This document shows, one piece after another, positions 5,756-11,686 of a stretch of DNA of 11,686 nt. This stretch comes from Pseudopedobacter saltans (GTDB lineage Bacteria > Bacteroidota > Bacteroidia > Chitinophagales > Chitinophagaceae). The DNA is taken from the NCBI GenBank assembly GCA_003241175.1, contig QFOI01000072.1:1-11686 (forward strand), read 5' to 3'. The notes under the pieces were generated by a model. The model ran no database searches, was not told the origin of the DNA, and worked only from the letters and a program-made list of their open reading frames with translations. Positions within the stretch are counted from its first letter, which is position 1. Each line of letters begins with the position of its first letter. The position numbers and the translations under genes are program-made.

Positions 5756-7003
5756 TTATTGATTCGTAAAGATTTTCCAATAAAAGCTTGGCTTTTTCAA
5801 CAAAGCTTTTACATCCATATCCTTAAACATACTTGTCAATGTATTGCGCAATTCTGGGCTTTTGTAGGCTTTGTTGACAACCATGTTAAATAACCAAGGA
5901 AACTTGACCAGCTTTTGCATTGTATAGCTCAATTGCAATTCATCGCCTATTTTTTCGAAAAGGACATCCCCATATTCTTTTTGTAAAAAATCAGAATCAA
6001 AACGATTTTCTGCAATAGCTTTTACTGCTGCTTCGGTCGCTAACATTCCACTGTATAAAGCATTTCCGATACCTTCTCCTGTAAATGGATCAATCAAAGA
6101 TGCCGCATCACCAACAAGCATATAACCACGGCCTGAAACTTTTGTTTTTTGTGTGCCCATCGGCAAGCCCCATCCGTAAATTTTGTCTTCCAATACGGCA
6201 TTTTCAAAGCGCTTTTTTATATTGGGATGTTCAGCGATAGCATTTAACATGATTTCGCGCAGATTGATTTTCTTTTTGCGAACCAGTTCCGAATCCATTC
6301 CAATACCTACATTGGCATCGCCATTGGGAAGGGGAAAAATCCAAAAATAACCCGGCAATACCTTTTTTAAAAAATGTAGTTCTATGTAATTGTCCTCATG
6401 CATATCCGTAACGCCTTTGTAATATGCTCTGAGTCCAATCATGGATGTTTTTACAACGGAATTATTCTGCAAAAAAGTTTTCCTTGTTATGCCCTTGTCT
6501 CCATCTGCACCTATAATGAGTAAACAAGTAACGACTAAATCTTCACCATTCCTATCCTTGAAAATAATCGTATTGTTTTGGGTATTGATTTCCGATATTT
6601 TTGCTTTTTGGTAAATGGTTGCATAAGTCATATCTATTTTGGAAAACAAGTAATTGTCAAATACCAATCTTCTTGTCGTAAAACCTGGGGGATGTGGTAG
6701 CTCACTTTTATCCAAACTAAACGGTATGTCTATAAATTTGTCGTTCGGTGCGACAAATTTGACACCATAACTTGGGAGGAATTTCGTATTGTCTTGAAAA
6801 ATTTCATTGAGCCAATCTACATTGGCCTTTTTCAATACGTAAACAGTTTTCCCACTACAACCATCACCACAAATCTTATCTCTTGGATATTCGTCTTTTT
6901 CAATGATGACATGTGGAATCTTGGATTTGGAAAGAAAAATAGAAGCACTAATACCTGCCGGCCCACAACCTATTATGACAACGGATGTCTCAATTTTTTT
7001 CAT
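5756..7003 (-). CDS. FAD-dependent oxidoreductase of the geranylgeranyl reductase family
   Basis: 415-residue flavoprotein. It shows the N-terminal dinucleotide-binding motif GCGPAG (12-17), the family signature KICGDGCSGK (43-52), GADG (165-168), the PGYFWIFPLPNGDANVGIG stretch (217-235) and the second FAD motif GDAASLIDPFTGEGIGNA (298-315). These define the geranylgeranyl-reductase-like branch (COG0644 type) related to the p-hydroxybenzoate-hydroxylase fold. Members reduce prenyl chains or act on quinone, lipid or pigment precursors; the substrate here cannot be read from the sequence and no isoprenoid gene is adjacent. It begins 32 bases after the oxyR stop with no promoter box visible in between, so it is probably co-transcribed with oxyR. 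Its stop codon touches the shared terminator. Family confident, substrate unknown. Confidence 0.9.
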   Translation of the reverse strand: MKKIETSVVIIGCGPAGISASIFLSKSKIPHVIIEKDEYPRDKICGDGCSGKTVYVLKKANVDWLNEIFQDNTKFLPSYGVKFVAPNDKFIDIPFSLDKSELPHPPGFTTRRLVFDNYLFSKIDMTYATIYQKAKISEINTQNNTIIFKDRNGEDLVVTCLLIIGADGDKGITRKTFLQNNSVVKTSMIGLRAYYKGVTDMHEDNYIELHFLKKVLPGYFWIFPLPNGDANVGIGMDSELVRKKKINLREIMLNAIAEHPNIKKRFENAVLEDKIYGWGLPMGTQKTKVSGRGYMLVGDAASLIDPFTGEGIGNALYSGMLATEAAVKAIAENRFDSDFLQKEYGDVLFEKIGDELQLSYTMQKLVKFPWLFNMVVNKAYKSPELRNTLTSMFKDMDVKALLKKPSFYWKIFTNQ

Positions 7004-7035
7004 GTTTTGTTAAGGTTTTCTCACTCTATATTGGC

Positions 7036-7974
7036 CTAATCAATAGGTACTACAGGGTGTAATTCGTTATGTTTCAACGGTTCTGGCAATGTATCTAAGA
7101 TGACTTTTTTCAACGCAGCAACCAGCTTTTTTTTGACAAAATCACGGTGCGTTACAATACTTACTTCCCGCACAGGTGCAGGCTCTTGAAATTGTCTCAG
7201 ACGACTTTTTTGACTTTTATTAAGGTCGTAGGTTGCGAGTTCGGGTAAAATTGTAATCCCATCTCCAATATCAACCATTCTTCGCAATGTCTCAAGACTT
7301 CCAGCTTCATATTCGAAATGATTACCATCCTTGCTTTTTCTTCTTAGTTCACAAAGATTGATGATCTGGGAGCGAAAGCAATGACCTTCTTCCAATAACC
7401 ACAATTTGTTGGGGTCGATATCACTGGACAATATAAATTCCTTTTGGCTTAAATCATTTCTTTCCGAAACATAAGCCATAAGTTTTTCGTAAAACAAGAC
7501 TTCTTCTTTAATGCCGTTTTCATTCAAAGGCGTTACCACAACACCAGCATCAATTTTTCCTTCTTTAAGCTGAATTAAAAGATTTTCGGTAGTTAATTCC
7601 ACAATCTGCATCTTGACCATGGGAAACTTTTGGGAAAATGTCGGGACAAACAGTGGAATCAGGTACGGCGCCAATGTAGGAATGATCCCTAATCGTAATT
7701 CACCGTTTACAATACCCTTTTTGGAGGCAATTGTTTCCAGAAGATCATTTCTTTGTTGTAATATTACTTTGGCTTGTTGTATGATTTCTTCACCAGCTTC
7801 TGTAGGAATGACAGGTTGTTTGCTTCTGTCAAAAATCTTGATGCCTAGTTCTTCCTCCAATTTTTGAATCTGCATGCTCAACGTTGGCTGCGTAACAAAA
7901 CAGTTTTCGGCAGCTGTGGCAAAATGCCTATAGGTATTGACAGCAACAATATATTCTAATTGGGTAAATGTCAT
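7036..7974 (-). CDS. oxyR: LysR-type peroxide-sensing regulator OxyR
   Basis: 312-residue DNA-binding regulator. It has an N-terminal winged helix-turn-helix (about 1-60; FATAAENCFVTQPTLSMQIQ) and a C-terminal regulatory domain. The stretch EEGHCFRSQIINLCEL carries Cys199 and Cys208, the same spacing and numbering as the peroxide-reactive disulfide pair of E. coli OxyR, followed by the family motif GSLETLRRMVDIGDGITILP. This supports OxyR rather than a generic LysR protein. Oxidation should form the disulfide and activate antioxidant genes; no catalase or peroxiredoxin gene is in the window. The ATG at 7974 gives the canonical MTFTQLEYIVAV start. The gene is divergent from mutS and lies 32 bases upstream of the flavoprotein gene, which it probably leads as an operon. 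Autoregulation through the divergent gap is possible but not shown. Confidence 0.94.
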   Translation of the reverse strand: MTFTQLEYIVAVNTYRHFATAAENCFVTQPTLSMQIQKLEEELGIKIFDRSKQPVIPTEAGEEIIQQAKVILQQRNDLLETIASKKGIVNGELRLGIIPTLAPYLIPLFVPTFSQKFPMVKMQIVELTTENLLIQLKEGKIDAGVVVTPLNENGIKEEVLFYEKLMAYVSERNDLSQKEFILSSDIDPNKLWLLEEGHCFRSQIINLCELRRKSKDGNHFEYEAGSLETLRRMVDIGDGITILPELATYDLNKSQKSRLRQFQEPAPVREVSIVTHRDFVKKKLVAALKKVILDTLPEPLKHNELHPVVPID

Positions 7975-8030
7975 TATTTAAATTTTTAGATGATCAGCCT
8001 AACAATGGAGCATATAAAAACGTGCCGCAA

Positions 8031-8047
8031 TATAGGTAAAATTGATA
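8031..8047. promoter_or_regulatory. Weak dyad in the oxyR-mutS gap, possible LysR-type site
   Basis: TATAGGTAAAATTGATA reads TAT-N11-ATA, which fits the loose T-N11-A inverted-repeat pattern of LysR-family sites, and its first part ATAG matches an OxyR half-site. It lies 57 bases upstream of the oxyR start. Such a short match is expected by chance in AT-rich DNA, so this is only a candidate. Confidence 0.2.
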
Positions 8048-8109
8048 AGTCAAGAATTACAAATAATCATTTACTATTAAAAAGCTGCAATGATTCAGCA
8101 TTAGAATTT

Positions 8110-8117
8110 TATCTTCG
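8110..8117 (+). promoter_or_regulatory. Possible -7 box just before mutS
   Basis: TATCTTCG differs from TAnnTTTG at one position and ends four bases before the preferred mutS ATG at 8122, which would imply a leaderless or nearly leaderless transcript. No -33 TTG is seen at the right spacing. Confidence 0.3.
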
Positions 8118-8121
8118 CCAC

Positions 8122-10749
8122 ATGGCAAAAGCGGCTTCTGAAACGCCCATGATGCAACAGCACAAGGCAATCAAACAAAAATATCCTGATGCAATACTCT
8201 TGTTTAGGGTAGGTGACTTTTACGAAACATTTGCAGAGGATGCTATACGTGCTTCACAAATACTTGGGATTACCTTAACCAAAAGAAGTAGTTCTAATCC
8301 CGATGCGCCAGATTTGGCAGGATTTCCGCACCATGCTTTAGATACTTATTTGCATAAATTAGTGAAAGCGGGTTATCGAGTTGCCATTGTGGACCAACTG
8401 GAAGATCCGAAAACTGCGAAAGGTCTTGTAAAAAGAGGCGTTACGGAACTCGTTACGCCGGGTATTGCTACAAGCGACAAGATGCTGGATAACAATACCA
8501 ATAACTTTCTGGCGTCTATCTTTTTTACGGAGAAAGGCAATATTGGCGTGGCGTTCGTGGATATTACCACAGGTGAGTTTTTCGCGGCGGAAGGAGATCA
8601 AGAGTATATTGAAAAATTGATTCAAAGCCTGAAACCATCCGAAGTTATTTTTCAAAGAAGTTATCAAAAGCATTTCAAACAAGTCTTTGGCAATGCTTTT
8701 TACACTTACACTTTGGATAGTTGGATTTTTGATGAAGCATTCGGAACGGAAACTCTGTTAAAGCATTTTCAGACGCATTCACTCAAGGGTTTTGGTATTG
8801 AAAAAATGCATGCCGGGATTGTAGCGGCAGGAGCGATTTTACATTATCTGAAAGAAACGGAACATCCCAATCTTCAACACATTACCCAGATACAACGCAT
8901 CGAGCGTGACGATTATCTGTGGATGGATCAATTCACCATTCGCAATCTTGAATTGTTGGGAAATGGACAACAGGAAAACAATAACCTTTTGAAGGTTTTG
9001 GACAATACAGTGAGTCCAATGGGTTCACGATTGCTAAAACGTTGGATTGTATTGCCTTTGCGTGATCTTAAGAAAATACAGGAACGTTTGGATACAGTGG
9101 CATTATTTGTAAAAGAGACGGATATAAGGACAGAAATTAGACAATTAACCAAGCAAGCGGGCGATGTAGAAAGGCTAGTCAGTAAAATTCCTTTAAAGAA
9201 AATAAATCCTAGAGAAGTCGTTCAGTTAGCAAAAGGTTTGGAATATGCCGAAAAAGTAAAATCCTTATTGGGAAATAGTTCCAGCGACTATCTGAAAAGA
9301 CTATCCGATGCCATTAATCCTTGCAACTATATAGTTGAAAAAATTAATGATGAATTAAACGACAATCCTCCCATTGCTGCATCTAAAGGAAACTTTATTC
9401 GCGAAGGTGTCAATGCGGAATTGGATGAACTGCGAAATATTGCTCAAAACGGTAAAGAATACTTACAGGAGATACAGCAAAGGGAAGGGGAGAAGACGGG
9501 TATTTCGTCATTGAAAATTGGATTCAATAATGTTTTCGGCTATTATCTGGAAGTAACGAATCTACACAAAGAAAAAGTTCCCGAAACTTGGATACGCAAG
9601 CAGACACTAACCAATGCGGAACGGTACATCACACCAGAGCTCAAAGAATACGAAGAAAAAATAACAGGAGCAGAAGATAAGATTTCTGCGATAGAAGCTA
9701 CTATATACGATCAGATCTTACTGGAGTTACAAGACTATATTGCGCCTATTCAAGTCAATGCAAGTATTTTGGCTATATTGGATTGTCTGACTTGTTTTGC
9801 ACAAAACGCATTACAATTTCAATATAGTATCCCAACGGTTCATGATGGTTTTGATTTGGACTTGAAAGAATCTCGTCACCCTGTGATCGAAAGATTTTTG
9901 AATGCTGATCAACACTATATTGCGAACGACATCCACATGGATCCCGAAAATACACAGATCATTATATTGACAGGCCCCAACATGAGTGGTAAAAGCGCCT
10001 TGTTGCGACAGACGGCCTTAATCACGTTAATGGCACATATTGGAAGTTTTGTTCCAGCTTCTTCTGCTAAAATTCCGTTGACAGATAAGATTTTCACACG
10101 TGTGGGTGCCAGTGATAATTTGAGTGGAGGGGAATCAACGTTCATGGTAGAAATGAACGAAACGGCTAGTATCATTAACAATATTTCGCAACGTAGTTTG
10201 ATTTTACTGGATGAGATTGGTAGAGGGACTTCGACTTACGATGGCATTTCCATAGCATGGAGTATTGTGGAATATTTGCATAGTTCGCCTTTCAAACCCA
10301 AAACATTTTTTGCTACACACTACCATGAAATCAATAATCTGGAAGAGCGGTTGCCAGGTGTAGTCAATTATCATGTTACCAATAAGGAAATTGGCGGCAA
10401 AATTATTTTCCTGAGAAAATTGGCTTTAGGTGGTAGTAAACATAGTTTCGGTATTCATGTTGCACGTATTGCTGGTATGCCCGTAGAACTCGTCAATAGA
10501 GCCAACGAAATATTAAAAGAGTTGGAAAGTAAGGATTCCAATACGGATAATAATGTATCTTCATCGCTCGCAAAACTATCAAACAAAGCACATAACATTG
10601 CGAGTACGGAACTTCAATTGTCGATTTTTGATAGTTACACTGATACGTACGAACAAATTAGAAAACAATTAACGGATATTGATATCAATCGTTTGACTCC
10701 TGTTGAGGCGTTGCTCAAACTCAATGAAATCAAATCTTTAATCAAATAG
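8122..10749 (+). CDS. mutS: DNA mismatch repair protein MutS
   Basis: Mismatch-recognition ATPase. I place the start at ATG 8122 (876 residues, MAKAASETPMMQQH...) because this is the usual MutS start. The same frame stays open back to ATG 7990, but those 44 extra residues look unlike any MutS and would start 16 bases from the oxyR start codon. Visible elements are the mismatch-wedging GDFYETF (Phe33, Glu35), the connector and lever regions, Walker A TGPNMSGKS (617-625), the Walker B region LLDEIGRGTST (Asp697, Glu698), the FATHYHE switch motif, and a C-terminal QLSIF (832-836) that fits the beta-clamp binding consensus. Length is typical of MutS1 and all catalytic motifs are intact. No mutL is nearby. 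It is followed after one base by rlmH, suggesting translational coupling. Confidence 0.97.
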   Translation: MAKAASETPMMQQHKAIKQKYPDAILLFRVGDFYETFAEDAIRASQILGITLTKRSSSNPDAPDLAGFPHHALDTYLHKLVKAGYRVAIVDQLEDPKTAKGLVKRGVTELVTPGIATSDKMLDNNTNNFLASIFFTEKGNIGVAFVDITTGEFFAAEGDQEYIEKLIQSLKPSEVIFQRSYQKHFKQVFGNAFYTYTLDSWIFDEAFGTETLLKHFQTHSLKGFGIEKMHAGIVAAGAILHYLKETEHPNLQHITQIQRIERDDYLWMDQFTIRNLELLGNGQQENNNLLKVLDNTVSPMGSRLLKRWIVLPLRDLKKIQERLDTVALFVKETDIRTEIRQLTKQAGDVERLVSKIPLKKINPREVVQLAKGLEYAEKVKSLLGNSSSDYLKRLSDAINPCNYIVEKINDELNDNPPIAASKGNFIREGVNAELDELRNIAQNGKEYLQEIQQREGEKTGISSLKIGFNNVFGYYLEVTNLHKEKVPETWIRKQTLTNAERYITPELKEYEEKITGAEDKISAIEATIYDQILLELQDYIAPIQVNASILAILDCLTCFAQNALQFQYSIPTVHDGFDLDLKESRHPVIERFLNADQHYIANDIHMDPENTQIIILTGPNMSGKSALLRQTALITLMAHIGSFVPASSAKIPLTDKIFTRVGASDNLSGGESTFMVEMNETASIINNISQRSLILLDEIGRGTSTYDGISIAWSIVEYLHSSPFKPKTFFATHYHEINNLEERLPGVVNYHVTNKEIGGKIIFLRKLALGGSKHSFGIHVARIAGMPVELVNRANEILKELESKDSNTDNNVSSSLAKLSNKAHNIASTELQLSIFDSYTDTYEQIRKQLTDIDINRLTPVEALLKLNEIKSLIK

Positions 10750-10750
10750 G

Positions 10751-11224
10751 ATGAAAATTCAATTGTGGTCACTTGGTAAATCGCATGAAAAATATGCAGT
10801 TGTTGGTATTGAAGATTTTACCAAGCGTGTCAACAATTACTTTTCGTGTGAATGGAAAATTATTCCTCCCTTAAAAAACGCAGCATCACTTTCGGAAGAC
10901 CAACTTAAAAAACAGGAAGGAAAAATACTTTTGGATACACTACAATCCGATGATGTTTTGATTCTTTTGGATGAAAGAGGCAAAATGTTGGATTCTCCAA
11001 GTTTAGCACAACTTGTGCAGCAGTACGCTAACCAAAGTAGCAAAAAGCTTGTATTTCTTATTGGTGGGGCATTTGGAGTGGATGAACAAGTTTTCAAACG
11101 AGCAAATTTTACCTGGAGTCTTTCCAAGTTAGTTTTTCCGCATATGTTGGTTCGCATGATTTTAAGTGAGCAAATCTATCGAGCTTGTACCATATTGAAA
11201 GGTGAAAAATATCACCATATTTAA
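10751..11224 (+). CDS. rlmH: 23S rRNA (pseudouridine1915-N3)-methyltransferase RlmH
   Basis: 157-residue SPOUT-family methyltransferase that uses S-adenosylmethionine to methylate pseudouridine 1915 in helix 69 of 23S rRNA on assembled ribosomes. Family signatures are LLDERGKMLDS (72-82), the knot motif FLIGGAFGVDE (102-112) and the C-terminal LSKLVFPHMLVRMILSEQIYRA stretch (124-145), ending with the conserved GEKYHH. Length is the usual one. The ATG follows the mutS TAG after a single G, so the two are almost certainly on one transcript and may be translationally coupled. No terminator is visible in the 24 bases before the next gene. Confidence 0.97.
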   Translation: MKIQLWSLGKSHEKYAVVGIEDFTKRVNNYFSCEWKIIPPLKNAASLSEDQLKKQEGKILLDTLQSDDVLILLDERGKMLDSPSLAQLVQQYANQSSKKLVFLIGGAFGVDEQVFKRANFTWSLSKLVFPHMLVRMILSEQIYRACTILKGEKYHHI

Positions 11225-11248
11225 ATTACTAAATCCATAAAACAAAAG

Positions 11249-11686
11249 ATGAAAAAACTATTATTCACCGTTTTAGGTTTATTAAGTTTAGCAACTATAA
11301 CGTTTGCGCAAAATCAATACGAACTCAATACTGGTTGGGTTTGTAAAAACGTAAAAGAAATAAAAGACAATGGTACTGCTATTTCGAAAAATAACTATAG
11401 TGTCAAAAACTGGATGTCGGCAGTAGTTCCCGGAACAGTCTTAACGACTTTGCTTGAAAACAAGAAAATACCGGATCCGTTTTATGGCATGAACAACAAT
11501 AAGATTCCGGATATTTATTTTACCGGAAAGGAAACTTACACCTATTGGTTCCTCAAGGATTTTACGGAAATGCCAGCAAAAGGCGAGGAGCAAGTGTGGC
11601 TAAATTTTAGGGGAATTAATTATAGTTGTGACGTGTACCTAAATGGAAAAAAACTGAACCAAGAGCTTTTTAAGGGAATGTTTTTG
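11249..11686 (+). CDS. Secreted glycoside hydrolase family 2 protein, N-terminal part (runs off right edge)
   Basis: The 146 codons visible encode a signal peptide (MKKLLFTVLGLLSLATITFA, cleavage near residue 20) and the start of a GH2-type jelly-roll sugar-binding domain. Recognisable motifs are WMSAVVPGTVLTTLLE (55-70), IPDPFYGMNNNKIPDIYFTG (74-93), TYWFLKDF (98-105) and WLNFRGINYSCDVYLNGKKL (117-136). This combination is typical of the beta-mannosidase / exo-beta-glucosaminidase branch of GH2, enzymes that remove terminal sugars from mannans, chitosan or glycoproteins in the periplasm. The catalytic domain lies outside the window, so activity cannot be decided. It starts 24 bases after rlmH with no promoter or terminator recognisable between them; read-through is possible, although a functional link with rRNA methylation is unlikely. 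Confidence 0.85.
   Translation, partial: MKKLLFTVLGLLSLATITFAQNQYELNTGWVCKNVKEIKDNGTAISKNNYSVKNWMSAVVPGTVLTTLLENKKIPDPFYGMNNNKIPDIYFTGKETYTYWFLKDFTEMPAKGEEQVWLNFRGINYSCDVYLNGKKLNQELFKGMFL

Noticed and set aside
7990..8121. Upstream in-frame extension of mutS by 44 residues from ATG 7990
   Set aside because: The extra residues do not resemble MutS, the canonical MAKAASETP start lies at 8122, and the extension would leave almost no room for the divergent oxyR promoter.
10837..11157. Minus-strand frame opposite rlmH
   Set aside because: rlmH is a confident conserved gene on the plus strand and the opposite frame shows no domain.

Overview
The window is AT-rich chromosomal DNA that looks like a member of the Bacteroidota, most likely Chitinophagaceae or a close relative. 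Upstream regions carry the TAnnTTTG-type -7 box of that phylum, Shine-Dalgarno sequences are weak or absent, and the encoded proteins have the character of that group. This placement is inference from sequence features only. Nearly all genes are housekeeping genes; the accessory content sits in two intergenic gaps.

Layout. Positions 1-3105 are read from the minus strand: the N-terminal part of a DsbD-type thiol:disulfide transporter (cut by the window edge), a separate secreted DsbD-alpha domain protein, purQ, and a polytopic membrane protein. A 417-bp gap (3106-3522) follows; it holds promoters on both strands and a palindromic insertion element (E1). The potassium transporter gene kup (3523-5523) reads rightward and converges on an oxyR / geranylgeranyl-reductase-family pair read leftward (7974 to 5756). 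Between the convergent genes lie a second, related element (E2) and a bidirectional terminator. Divergent from oxyR, mutS and rlmH read rightward with one base between them, followed by the start of a secreted glycoside hydrolase family 2 enzyme that runs off the right edge.

How the parts relate. The two thiol-redox genes at the left form a likely functional pair: the DsbD N-terminal domain has lost its redox cysteines, while the neighbouring small secreted protein is a homologous domain that keeps them. oxyR encodes a peroxide sensor with both redox cysteines and probably shares a transcript with the flavoprotein downstream.

The most unusual content is E1 and E2: about 170-190 bp, sharing GTTGTGC-type inverted ends, flanked by different direct repeats (11 and 13-15 bp), and carrying unrelated inner palindromes. 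They look like non-autonomous mobile elements of one family with exchangeable cargo. E2 has landed between the kup stop codon and its terminator, duplicating part of the terminator. No RNA gene, CRISPR array, phage gene or transposase gene was seen.
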